Shown piece by piece: positions 33,164-40,622 of a stretch of 64,000 nucleotides of DNA. Where the stretch lies: positions 992,001-1,056,000 of the forward strand of contig OZ255630.1 of NCBI GenBank assembly GCA_965276825.1, given 5' to 3'. The first letter of the stretch is position 1. Each line of letters begins with the position of its first letter. The notes under the pieces were generated by a model. That model was not told where the DNA came from. It saw only the letters and a program-made list of their open reading frames with translations, and made no database searches. Origin of the DNA: G965276765 sp965276825 (lineage in GTDB: Bacteria > Actinomycetota > Acidimicrobiia > Acidimicrobiales > Palsa-688). The position numbers were made by a program, and so were the translations under genes.

Positions 33164-33726
33164 TGCCGACCGTCTCCACCAATGACCTCAAGAACGGCAT
33201 GAGCCTCAACCTGAGCGAGGGCCTGTTCTCGGTCGTGGAGTTTCAGCACGTCAAGCCGGGCAAGGGGGGCGCATTCGTGCGGACCAAGCTGAAGAACGTG
33301 CGGACCGGTGCGGTGATCGAGCGCACCTACCGCGCCGACGAGAAGCTCGACCAGGCCATGATCGACAAGCGCGAGATGCAGTTCTTGTACCTCGACGCCG
33401 ACGGCTACGTGTTCATGGACTCGACCGACTACGAGCAGCTGACGGCCCCCCGCGCCTCCCTCGGCACGTCGCCCAACTTCCTCAAGGAGGGCGACTCCGC
33501 CGTGCTGCAGCTCTACGACGGGGAGATCGTCGGCGTCGACCTGCCCGCTGCGGTGCAGCTGTCGGTGGCCGAGACCGAGCCCGGCCTCCAGGGTGATCGG
33601 GTCTCGGGCGCCCGCAAGCCGGCCACCTTGGAGACCGGCCACACCGTGCTGGTCCCGCTCTTCGTCAACCCGGGCGACCGCATCAAGGTCGACACCCGCA
33701 CCGGCGAGTACCTGACCCGGGCCTGA
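33163..33726 (+). CDS. efp: Translation elongation factor P
   Basis: A 187-aa, three-domain tRNA-mimicking factor that rescues ribosomes stalled at polyproline. Domain I opens TNDLKNGMSLNLSEGLFSVV and carries the conserved loop KPGKGGAFVRTKLKN with the Lys that is modified in some bacteria. Domain III ends in the EF-P signature region VNPGDRIKVDTRTGEYLTRA. ATG 33163 overlaps the pepQ stop; nusB follows after 2 bp. Confidence 0.97.
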   Translation: MPTVSTNDLKNGMSLNLSEGLFSVVEFQHVKPGKGGAFVRTKLKNVRTGAVIERTYRADEKLDQAMIDKREMQFLYLDADGYVFMDSTDYEQLTAPRASLGTSPNFLKEGDSAVLQLYDGEIVGVDLPAAVQLSVAETEPGLQGDRVSGARKPATLETGHTVLVPLFVNPGDRIKVDTRTGEYLTRA

Positions 33727-33728
33727 TC

Positions 33729-34160
33729 GTGGGCGTCGACGCGGTCGCCGGGGCCAGGCGCCAGGCCAGGGAGCGGGCCCTCGGGTTGCTCTACGAGGCC
33801 GAGGCCAAGGGCGCCCCGCTCTCCGGGGTCGTCGCCGATCTTCCCGTGGAGCCCGACGCCTTCGCGGCCGCCCTGGTGGCCGGGGTCGAGGAGCGCATCG
33901 ACCGGATCGACGGGCTGATCACCGCCCACGCCATCGGCTGGACCATGGAGCGGATGCCCGTCGTGGACCGGGCCCTCCTCCGGCTGGCCACCTTCGAGCT
34001 GCTCGGCCTGCCCGACGTACCCGTCGGGGTGGTCATCTCCGAGGCCGTCGACCTGGCCAAGGAGTACAGCACCGACGAGTCCGGCCGGTTCGTCAACGGC
34101 CTGCTCTCGGCAGTCGCCGCCGAGGTCAGGCCCGGGGGCGTTTCGACCGTCCCCGAATGA
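33729..34160 (+). CDS. nusB: Transcription antitermination factor NusB
   Basis: A 143-aa all-helical protein that binds boxA RNA with NusE during rRNA antitermination. Typical features are ARRQARERALGLLYEAEAKG, MERMPVVDRALLRLATFELL, PVGVVISEAVDLAKEYSTDE and SGRFVNGLLSAVA. GTG 33729 follows efp by 2 bp. It ends the pepQ-efp-nusB unit; in related actinobacteria pyrR comes next, but here about 4.9 kb of other genes intervene. Confidence 0.95.
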   Translation: MGVDAVAGARRQARERALGLLYEAEAKGAPLSGVVADLPVEPDAFAAALVAGVEERIDRIDGLITAHAIGWTMERMPVVDRALLRLATFELLGLPDVPVGVVISEAVDLAKEYSTDESGRFVNGLLSAVAAEVRPGGVSTVPE

Positions 34161-34219
34161 CCATTGACACGGGAGCAGGTGCGACGCAGGATCGGGTGCC
34201 GACGAACCGGAGGCACGAC

Positions 34220-34426
34220 ATGGACCGACGTCGATTGCGCAACCTGCTGGGTCCGGTGCAGGGGATCATCGGGGGAGCCACCGGAGGCGCCGCATCCGGA
34301 GTAGCCGGCGCGGTGGGCGGCCCGCTGAGCTCAGCGCTCTCCGGAGAGCCGACACCGGAGGGGTCACCGCGATACGCGAAGCGCGCTCGGCGGCGAGAGT
34401 GCCGGGCCCGTCGCCGGAGTCGGTAG
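34220..34426 (+). CDS. Possible small glycine-rich membrane-active protein
   Basis: Candidate of 68 aa: a basic start (DRRRLRNLLG), a Gly/Ala-rich hydrophobic middle (PVQGIIGGATGGAASGVAGA) and an Arg-rich tail. GGAGG lies 7 nt before ATG 34220. An alternative start at ATG 34157 overlaps the nusB stop by 4 bp and would give 89 aa. No family is recognised. It overlaps antisense decayed vapC sequence, so it may be spurious. Confidence 0.35.
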   Translation: MDRRRLRNLLGPVQGIIGGATGGAASGVAGAVGGPLSSALSGEPTPEGSPRYAKRARRRECRARRRSR

Positions 34427-34479
34427 CTCGGGCCTCGACGTTGCCCGTCGTTGCCCGGCGAGGTGGTGCGCCCGGACGC

Positions 34480-34544
34480 TCGCCGCCGGCCTTACCACCG
34501 AGAGCCAGAACCAGCGCCGATGCATCGAGGACGCAGTCCGTCAC
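34480..34544 (-). pseudogene. VapC toxin remnant (N-terminus only)
   Basis: GTG 34544 overlaps the antitoxin stop by 4 bp and reads MTDCVLDASALVLALGGKAG, the first strand of a PIN domain with its catalytic Asp. The sequence then loses similarity; only scraps such as GNVEAR near 34440 recall the middle of the family. No central or C-terminal acidic residues can be placed. Confidence 0.6.
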
Positions 34545-34768
34545 CGTCGATCGGCGGCGAGGACGGACTCGCGGGTCGCCCCGACGGTGCGATGGGCCGC
34601 CGACGTGGCCTCGAGCGCCTTCAGCACCTCCTCGGTCGTGGGCTGGCCGGCGAAGTCGACCACCCAGTCACGCATGTAGGACTCGATGGAGCGGCCGGCA
34701 GCCCGAGCCCGCTTGCGGATCACCTCGTAGGCGTCCTCGGGGATCTCGCGGATCTGGATCCTCGCCAC
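34541..34768 (-). CDS. FitA/VapB-like RHH antitoxin beside a decayed toxin
   Basis: A 75-aa protein: ARIQIREIPEDAYEVIRKRA, RAAGRSIESYMRDWVVDFAG and a C-terminal toxin-binding helix (TTEEVLKALEATSAAHRTVG). Ribbon-helix-helix antitoxin of the FitA type. GTG 34768 is the natural start. A perfect 7-bp inverted repeat lies directly upstream. The partner toxin is a fragment, so this antitoxin has no intact cognate here. Confidence 0.82.
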   Translation of the reverse strand: MARIQIREIPEDAYEVIRKRARAAGRSIESYMRDWVVDFAGQPTTEEVLKALEATSAAHRTVGATRESVLAADRR

Positions 34769-34769
34769 A

Positions 34770-34784
34770 GCGCGACTGTCGCGC
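34770..34784 (-). promoter_or_regulatory. Operator-like inverted repeat before the FitA-like antitoxin
   Basis: GCGCGAC-T-GTCGCGC, 7-bp arms with 1-bp centre, ending 1 bp from the start codon. The position suits autorepression by the RHH protein. Confidence 0.5.
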
Positions 34785-34867
34785 AACAGCGACCTCGCCG
34801 GCGCCGGACGCCATTGCACCAATAGTGGATACGTTGGGTCATCTATTCGCTCGAGGGGAGCTCCGTT

Positions 34868-36151
34868 GTGGCTGTGACCGACAAGACCTCGGCGACCGAG
34901 TCCGCTCTGGCGGAGCGCGCCGCCGACCCGTTCGCCACGGGCGTGGCCCCTCAGCCGCCCGCCCCCCGGTGGGCCGCAGTCGGCGCCGGCGTCGTCATCT
35001 CCGCCCTCCTGACCGGGGCCACCTTCGTGCAGGGCGGCGCCGAGATGGGCGTGCTGCTGCTCGTGGGCCTGGCCCTCGGCGTGGTCCTCTACCACGCCAG
35101 GTTCGGGTTCACCTCGGCGTGGCGGCAGCTGGTGGCCGTCGGTCAGGGACGGGCGCTGCGGGCGCAGATGGTCATGCTGGCCGCCGGGTCGGTGCTCTTC
35201 GCCGTGCTGCTCAGCCAGGGATGGACCCTCTTCGGCCACCATCTCCAGCCATCGGTCTCCCCGGTGGGGGTGAGCGTGGTGGTGGGCTCGCTGCTCTTCG
35301 GCATCGGGATGCAGCTCGCCGGGTCCTGCGCATCGGGAACCCTCTACGCGGTCGGCAGCGGCCAGGGGGCCACGGTGGTGGCCCTGATCGGGTTCGTGAC
35401 CGGATCGGTCCTCGGATCGTGGAGCTTCCCGTTCTGGACGCAGCGCACACCGGCGGGACCGGCGATATCGCTGGCCGCCAGCGGTCTGGGTTACGTGGGT
35501 GCCGTCGTGGTCCAGTTGGCCGCGTTCGCGACGATCGCCGGGGTCACCCTGGCGATCGAGCGGCGCCGCCACCCGCCGCGCATCGAGCCTGCTCCGGTGG
35601 CCGCCGGCCGGGCCCGGCTGCTGCGCGGCAGCTGGCCGCTGCTGGCGGGCGCAGTGGGCCTGGCCGCACTCAACGGGCTGACCCTGGCGGTCAGTGGGCA
35701 GCCGTGGGGGATCACCTTCGGCTTCGCCTTGTGGGGAGCCAAGGCGTTCCAGGGGCTCGGCTACCACCACATCGGTGCGTGGCCGTACTGGATGACGCAC
35801 GCCAACGCCACCGCGCTGCACCACTCCGTGCTGGCCAACGCCACCAGCGTCACCGACCTGGGGATCATGGCGGGCGCGCTCGTCGCCGCCGGCGTGGCCG
35901 GCACCTTTGTGCGCTGGCGGCTGCCGCGCCCGCGGGTCGCGATGGCCGCGGTGCTCGGCGGCCTGCTCATGGGCTACGGCGCCCGCATCGCCTTCGGCTG
36001 CAACATCGGTGCCTACTTCGACGGCATCGCCTCCTTCAGCCTCCACGGCTGGGTGTGGGGAGCGATGGCCCTGATCGGGACCTGGGTGGGCATCCGCCTC
36101 CGCCCGTTGTTCGGGCTGAGCAACCCCAAGCCCACCGACGGAGTCTGCTGA
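34868..36151 (+). CDS. YeeE/YedE (TsuA-like) sulfur-compound transporter
   Basis: A 427-aa polytopic membrane protein with about ten helices in two repeats. The conserved cysteine motifs are GSCASGTLYAVGSGQGA in the first half and FGCNIGAYFDGIASFSLHGW in the second, as in YeeE/TsuA, where cysteines relay thiosulfate across the membrane. Thiosulfate is therefore the likely substrate, although some relatives transport selenium compounds. No TusA-like partner gene is adjacent. GTG 34868 has GAGGGGAG about 8 nt upstream. Confidence 0.85.
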   Translation: MAVTDKTSATESALAERAADPFATGVAPQPPAPRWAAVGAGVVISALLTGATFVQGGAEMGVLLLVGLALGVVLYHARFGFTSAWRQLVAVGQGRALRAQMVMLAAGSVLFAVLLSQGWTLFGHHLQPSVSPVGVSVVVGSLLFGIGMQLAGSCASGTLYAVGSGQGATVVALIGFVTGSVLGSWSFPFWTQRTPAGPAISLAASGLGYVGAVVVQLAAFATIAGVTLAIERRRHPPRIEPAPVAAGRARLLRGSWPLLAGAVGLAALNGLTLAVSGQPWGITFGFALWGAKAFQGLGYHHIGAWPYWMTHANATALHHSVLANATSVTDLGIMAGALVAAGVAGTFVRWRLPRPRVAMAAVLGGLLMGYGARIAFGCNIGAYFDGIASFSLHGWVWGAMALIGTWVGIRLRPLFGLSNPKPTDGVC

Positions 36152-36169
36152 AGGACAGCGCGGAGGTGG

Positions 36170-36949
36170 TCAGAGCCGGCTGGCGACCAGCAGGTGGGAG
36201 AGTGGGCCGCCGGCGAGGACGGCGACGACCGCGCCGATGGCGAGGAAGACCCCGTAGGGCATCGGCGTCGTCCTCGACATCCGGCCCGTGGAGAGGAGGG
36301 CGGCGGCGACCACGATCCCGAGGAGGTTGGCGGCCAGCAGCCCGACCAGCAGCTGCGGCACGCCCAGCCAGCCGAGGACCAGGCCGATCACCGCGGCCAG
36401 GCGGACGTCACCGAAGCCGAGCCACTTGGGGTTGATCACGTTGAGGGCGAAGAACAGCGCGAACGACCCGGCCGCGCACGCGGCGGCTACGGCGAGGCGG
36501 TGCCACTGGCCGTCAGCCGCCGCGCCGACGACGAGGAAGGCGGCGCAGGCGACGCCGGTCGGATAGACCACCCGCTTGGGCAGCAGGTAGTGCTCGAGGT
36601 CGATGCAGGCCAGGGCGATCAGCCCGGCCACGAAGGCATCCAGGGCCGGGGTGGTCCAGGTCCAGCCGTCGCGGAGGGCGACGGCCACGAAGAGGGCGCC
36701 GGTGGCGGCCTCGACAGCAGGGTAGCGGGCCGAGATCGGCGCCTGGCAGCGGCGGCAGCGTCCCCGCAGCGCCATCCAGGACAGCAGCGGCACGTTGTCG
36801 TAGGCGGCGATCGGCGACGCGCAGGTCGGGCAGGCGGACGGCGGTCTCGACAGCGAGACCTTGGCCGGGACGCGGTGGACGACGACGTTGAGGAACGAGC
36901 CGATGGCCAGGCCCACGAGGGCCGACGCCACCACCAGGATGACGGTCAT
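36170..36949 (-). CDS. pilD: Prepilin peptidase (leader peptidase / N-methyltransferase)
   Basis: A 259-aa polytopic aspartyl protease. The cytoplasmic zinc-binding cysteines are CPTC (after SLSRPPSA) and CRRCQAP; the two catalytic aspartates are in LACIDLEHYLLPKR and LGFGDVRLA. It opens with VILVVASALVGLAIGSFLNV and VVHRVPAKVSL, typical of bifunctional enzymes that cleave after Gly and methylate the new N-terminus. ATG 36949 was chosen over longer in-frame starts because it begins the first helix. It is separated by 27 kb from the pilus cluster but should process those prepilins. Confidence 0.93.
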   Translation of the reverse strand: MTVILVVASALVGLAIGSFLNVVVHRVPAKVSLSRPPSACPTCASPIAAYDNVPLLSWMALRGRCRRCQAPISARYPAVEAATGALFVAVALRDGWTWTTPALDAFVAGLIALACIDLEHYLLPKRVVYPTGVACAAFLVVGAAADGQWHRLAVAAACAAGSFALFFALNVINPKWLGFGDVRLAAVIGLVLGWLGVPQLLVGLLAANLLGIVVAAALLSTGRMSRTTPMPYGVFLAIGAVVAVLAGGPLSHLLVASRL

Positions 36950-36962
36950 CGTGGGGACCCGG

Positions 36963-38924
36963 TCATTCCCCCGACGGTGCCAGCTGCGCGGCCTCGTGTC
37001 GACCGCTTCCATCCCTGGCGCCCCGCCGCGAGCGACGGCTGGCCGCCACCAGCAGGCCGCCGAGGCCGATGAGCCCGGCGGCCGTGCCCAGCGAGCCGCG
37101 GAGGTCGAAGCCGGTGTAGGCGAGGGGCGCGGCGGATGTGGCCTTGGCCTTGGTGGTCGTGGTGGTGCTCGTGGATCCGGGCCGCGCCGTCGAGCCGGGC
37201 AGGGCGGCCGAGCCGGTCCTGCCGGGGGCCGGGGGCCGGGTGGTCGTGGACGGGGTGGTCATGGGGGAGGTGGGCGATTCGGCGCCGAAGGGGTCCTTGC
37301 CGGCGGCCGCCGCGCCGGCGGTCGCGGTGTTGCGCGCAGGAGCCGTGGCGGCGTGGCCCGCGCGGACGTGGCCGACCGAGATGGCGGTGCCCGTCGAGCC
37401 CGGGATGGCGGCCGGGGTGGCCGGCAAGGCCAGGCGGTGGAGGGAGGTGACGTCGACGGCCTGGGCGCGGAACCCGGGGTGAGGGTGGGCGACGGGCGTG
37501 GCCGTGGCCACGGCCAGGTCGGTGACGCCGCTCGGACCGGCGGCGGCGGCGACGCTCAGGACGTAGGCGAGTTGCGTGGTCGTGCCCCGCGCCGTGCCGG
37601 GGAGGGCCCAGGTGACCTCGGTGAAGGTGGCGTGGCGCACCCGGCGGTCAGGGTGGCTGGCGACGACGGGGGAGAGGTCGGGCAGCCCGTTGGCGCCGAT
37701 CCGCATGCGAACCTGTCGGTGGGTGGGATGGTCGCAGTGGGCGTGGGCGGCGCAGCCGACCCAGGTCAACCCGACGGGGAGGTAGAGCGAAGCGGTCACG
37801 TCGCTGCGCCCGACCTCGGGGCTGGTGGTGACGGTCAGGTGCTCGACGGTGAGCTGGGGGAGGGCGGCGAGGGCGGTGGCGGCGTGACCGACGGGGTGGG
37901 TGGCGGACGGCCGACCCGCCACGGGTCCTGCGGCCGTCCCGGTGGGGGAGGACTCGACGGCGGACACGGCCACGACGGGGACGACGACCTGCCGGGTGGT
38001 GACCGCCGGGCCGATGCCCCGTTCGACCGCCGCCGGGCTCGGCAGGACCGGGCCGGTCGGCGCAACCACGGTGGTCGGCGGCGCAGCGGTCGCCGGTGCG
38101 GTGGTGGTCGGCGGCACAGCGGTCGCCGGCACAGCGGTCGCCGGTGCGGTGGTGGTCGCCGGTGCGGTGGTGGTCGCCGGTGCGGTGGTGGTCGCCGGTG
38201 CGGTGGTGGTCGCCGGTGCGGTGGTGGTCGCCGGTGCGGTGGTGGCCGGCGCAGTGGTGGCCGGCGCAGTGGTGGTCGGCGCGGTGGTCGGCGGTGCGGG
38301 AGAGGTCACCGGCGCCAGCACGGCGCCGCTGCTGATCTCGCCGGGTCCGTTGCGGAGGATGGCCACGGCGTCGACCCAGTGGGCGTCGATGGTCGGGGCG
38401 GCGGCACCGGAGGGGGCCAGCGCAACGGTCAGCCGGGTCCCGGCGGCGCCGAGGTGGACGCCTCGCCAGACGAGCAGGGTGCCGGTGCGGGTGGCGACCT
38501 GGCGGGGGGCGCGAGCCCACGACGAGGTGCCGACGGTCAGCCGGGCGCTGCGGGGGATCTCGGCCAGGCCGGCGGGCACCAGGTCGGTGACCGTGACGCT
38601 GTGCAGGCTGACCGTCGGTGGTCCGAGCGTGATCGTGACCGGCACGGCCCGACCGGCGATCTCGTCCGGCACGGTGACGCCGAGGGCAAGGTGTCGAGGG
38701 GCAGAGTGTCGAGGGGCAGCGCGTCGAGGGGCAGAGTGTCGAGGGGCACGGGTGTCCGGGCCAGCGACGTGGGAGGCGGCCGGAAGGGTGCGGGGCCCGA
38801 GGCTGACGCCGGCGGGGATCGGGGTGCTGGCGCTGGCGGTGGCACCGAGGCCGGTGCCGGCGGCCCCCGCGGCGACGAGGGTGGCCCCGCAGAGGCGGGC
38901 GAGGGTGCGTGGGGTCGTGGCCAT
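36963..38924 (-). CDS. Secreted Thr/Pro-repeat surface protein with LPXTG-like anchor
   Basis: A 653-aa protein. It starts with a signal peptide (ARLCGATLVAAGAAGTGLG, Ala-Ser-Ala). After a predicted beta-rich region comes a linker of TTTAPA repeats (about 210-280), a second globular region with cysteines (WVGCAAHAHCDHPTH) and a Thr/Pro/Ala-rich stem. The C-terminus has LAYTG at 601-605, a hydrophobic helix (GTAAGLIGLGGLLVAASR) and an Arg-rich tail, as in sortase substrates; the motif deviates from LPXTG. Function is unknown, perhaps adhesin or envelope decoration. The ATG has AGGGGAG upstream and the gene lies next to pilD. Confidence 0.8.
   Translation of the reverse strand: MATTPRTLARLCGATLVAAGAAGTGLGATASASTPIPAGVSLGPRTLPAASHVAGPDTRAPRHSAPRRAAPRHSAPRHLALGVTVPDEIAGRAVPVTITLGPPTVSLHSVTVTDLVPAGLAEIPRSARLTVGTSSWARAPRQVATRTGTLLVWRGVHLGAAGTRLTVALAPSGAAAPTIDAHWVDAVAILRNGPGEISSGAVLAPVTSPAPPTTAPTTTAPATTAPATTAPATTTAPATTTAPATTTAPATTTAPATTTAPATAVPATAVPPTTTAPATAAPPTTVVAPTGPVLPSPAAVERGIGPAVTTRQVVVPVVAVSAVESSPTGTAAGPVAGRPSATHPVGHAATALAALPQLTVEHLTVTTSPEVGRSDVTASLYLPVGLTWVGCAAHAHCDHPTHRQVRMRIGANGLPDLSPVVASHPDRRVRHATFTEVTWALPGTARGTTTQLAYVLSVAAAAGPSGVTDLAVATATPVAHPHPGFRAQAVDVTSLHRLALPATPAAIPGSTGTAISVGHVRAGHAATAPARNTATAGAAAAGKDPFGAESPTSPMTTPSTTTRPPAPGRTGSAALPGSTARPGSTSTTTTTKAKATSAAPLAYTGFDLRGSLGTAAGLIGLGGLLVAASRRSRRGARDGSGRHEAAQLAPSGE
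38143..38250 (-). repeat. 18-bp tandem repeat encoding TTTAPA
   Basis: Five perfect copies of an 18-bp unit from 38143 to 38232, flanked by degenerate ones. They code for the Thr/Pro stalk of the surface protein, analogous to the stalk repeat in the hydrolase at 12.6 kb. Confidence 0.9.
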
Positions 38925-38974
38925 GGGAGCTCCCCTCTGTCATCGGCGTCCCGCACGCGGACTTGAGATCCCGC

Positions 38975-38980
38975 TACCAT
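38975..38980 (+). promoter_or_regulatory. Candidate -10 element of the pyr operon (TACCAT)
   Basis: TACCAT would place the transcript start near 38987, just before the PyrR-binding hairpin. No clear -35. Confidence 0.4.
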
Positions 38981-38988
38981 GCGGGTCA

Positions 38989-39019
38989 CCGTCACGCCGG
39001 TCCCGTGAGGCCGGTACGG
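38989..39019 (+). promoter_or_regulatory. PyrR-binding RNA hairpin in the pyr leader
   Basis: CCGG (38997-39000) pairs with CCGG (39011-39014), extended by CCGT/ACGG at 38989-38992 and 39016-39019. The loop and 3' side read GGTCCCGTGAGGCC, close to the known PyrR target ARUCCNGNGAGGYU. UMP-bound PyrR should bind here when pyrimidines are plentiful. The Shine-Dalgarno GGAGG at about 39024 lies a few bases beyond. Confidence 0.7.
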
Positions 39020-39034
39020 CCCACGGAGGTTGGT

Positions 39035-39604
39035 TTGGCAGAGCGCGAACGGTCCTTGACGCCCCCGTACGGGGGCGTTTTCGTCGCCCGGACCGCGGTC
39101 ATGGAGCCCGAGGACGTCCGGCGGGCGGCGTGGCGCATGGCGCACGAGATCGTCGAGCGCAACCGGGGGACCGACGGCCTGGTGCTCATCGGCCTGCAGA
39201 CCGGCGGCGTGTGGATCGCCCGGCGGCTGGCCGAGGTGATCGGCGAGACCACGGGCGGGGACGTGGCGGTCGGCACCCTCGACGTGGCCTTCTACCGGGA
39301 CGACTTCGGCCTGCGGCCGGTGCTGCCCGAGGCGACCACCGACGTGCCCGTCGAGCTGGCCGGCCAGACGGTCGTGCTGGTCGACGACGTGCTCTTCACC
39401 GGCAGGACCGTGCGGGCCGCGCTCAACGCGCTGGCCGACTACGGCCGGGCCCGGGTGGTGCAGCTGGCCGTGATGGTCGACCGAGGCCACCGGGAGCTGC
39501 CCATCCGCCCCGACTTCGTCGGCAAGAACCTGCCCACGCGCCGGGACGAGATGGTCGACGTGAGCGAGGCCGGCGTGGTCCTCGGGGACATGGTCGCCCG
39601 GTGA
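39035..39604 (+). CDS. pyrR: Bifunctional pyr operon regulator / uracil phosphoribosyltransferase
   Basis: RNA-binding regulator of the pyr operon with a PRTase fold. The PRPP loop is VVLVDDVLFTGRTVRAAL, and the N-terminal helix DVRRAAWRMAHEIVERNRG and the segment LVLIGLQTGGVWIARRLAE are typical. Two starts are possible: TTG 39035, with GGAGG 6 nt upstream, or ATG 39101, which aligns with the Bacillus N-terminus but has no Shine-Dalgarno. With the first, codons 9-16 are read through the 20-bp palindrome at 39059-39078. It heads the pyrR-pyrB-pyrC-carA-carB-pyrD-pyrF operon. Confidence 0.92.
   Translation: MAERERSLTPPYGGVFVARTAVMEPEDVRRAAWRMAHEIVERNRGTDGLVLIGLQTGGVWIARRLAEVIGETTGGDVAVGTLDVAFYRDDFGLRPVLPEATTDVPVELAGQTVVLVDDVLFTGRTVRAALNALADYGRARVVQLAVMVDRGHRELPIRPDFVGKNLPTRRDEMVDVSEAGVVLGDMVAR
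39059..39081 (+). terminator. Intrinsic terminator in the pyr leader
   Basis: A perfect 20-bp palindrome (39059-39078, ACGCCCCCGTACGGGGGCGT) followed by TTTT. It lies about 40 nt after the PyrR-binding hairpin, which fits transcription attenuation. It lies inside pyrR if translation starts at TTG 39035. Confidence 0.75.
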
Positions 39605-39634
39605 GGGCGGCACGGGGACATGGTCGCCCGGTGA
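39583..39634 (+). repeat. Direct repeat of the last 22 bp of pyrR
   Basis: CGGGGACATGGTCGCCCGGT followed by GA occurs at 39583-39604, including the pyrR stop codon, and again at 39613-39634. A small tandem duplication in the pyrR-pyrB spacer. Confidence 0.9.
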
Positions 39635-39659
39635 AACGGCACAACAAAAAGGTCGCCAG

Positions 39660-40622
39660 GTGAGCCGGCACCTGCTGTCGATCGCCGACCTCGGCGCGGA
39701 GGGGATCGACGAGGTGCTGCGGGTGACCGACCGGTTCGTGGAGGTGTCGAAGCGGGCCATCCCCAGGGTGCCGGCGCTTCGGGGCAAGACGGTGGTGTCG
39801 TTGTTCTTCGAGGACTCGACGAGGACCCGGTTGAGCTTCGAGACGGCGGCCAGGCGACTTTCGGCCGACGTGATGACCTTCTCGGTGGGGGCCTCGTCGG
39901 TCAACAAGGGGGAGTCGCTGCGCGACACCGTGGAGACCATCGAGGCCATGGGCATCGACGCGGTGGTCGTCCGCCACGCCGGGTCCGGCGTGCCGTGGCA
40001 GGTGGCCGGCTGGCTGCACGGACCTTCGGTGGTCAACGGCGGCGACGGCTGGCACGAGCACCCGACCCAGGCTCTGCTCGACTGCTACACGATCCTCGCC
40101 GAGCGGCGGGCCAGGGGCCTGGCCGGCCACGAGACCCGGACCCTCGACGGCGTGCGCATCGCGGTGGTCGGCGACATCCGCCACAGCCGGGTGGCCCGCT
40201 CCGGGGTGCTGGCCTTCGCCGCCCTCGGCGCTCGCGTGACCCTCGTGGGCCCACCGACGCTGCTGCCGCCCTCCCTCGATGGCTGGCCGGTCGAGGTCCG
40301 CCACGACATCGACGAGCTGCTCGGCGACCTCGACGTGGTCTACCTGCTGCGCCTGCAGCGCGAGCGCATGCTGGAGTCGCTGCTGCCGTCGCTGCGGGAG
40401 TACACGGCGCGCTACGGCCTGACCCGCGAGCGGGCCGACCGGCTCGGGCCCCACGCCCTGATCCTCCATCCCGGCCCGGTCAACAAGGGCGTCGAGCTGG
40501 CCGCCGACGTGGCCGGGCGCCCCAACGTCGTGATCACCCACCAGGTGGCCAACGGCGTGGCCGTGCGCATGGCCGTGCTCTACCTGCTCATCGGATCGGG
40601 GGTCGACCTTGCCGCCGCGTGA
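39660..40622 (+). CDS. pyrB: Aspartate carbamoyltransferase catalytic subunit
   Basis: Condenses carbamoyl phosphate and aspartate, the second step of UMP synthesis. The 320 aa include the carbamoyl-phosphate motif FFEDSTRTRLSFETAA, the SVNKGESLRDTVETIEAMG loop, the HPTQALLD and RIAVVGDIRHSRVARSG segments and the C-terminal ILHPGPVNKGVELAADVA. GTG 39660 follows an A-rich stretch with AAGG. No pyrI regulatory subunit follows. The stop lies within the start region of pyrC. Confidence 0.97.
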   Translation: MSRHLLSIADLGAEGIDEVLRVTDRFVEVSKRAIPRVPALRGKTVVSLFFEDSTRTRLSFETAARRLSADVMTFSVGASSVNKGESLRDTVETIEAMGIDAVVVRHAGSGVPWQVAGWLHGPSVVNGGDGWHEHPTQALLDCYTILAERRARGLAGHETRTLDGVRIAVVGDIRHSRVARSGVLAFAALGARVTLVGPPTLLPPSLDGWPVEVRHDIDELLGDLDVVYLLRLQRERMLESLLPSLREYTARYGLTRERADRLGPHALILHPGPVNKGVELAADVAGRPNVVITHQVANGVAVRMAVLYLLIGSGVDLAAA

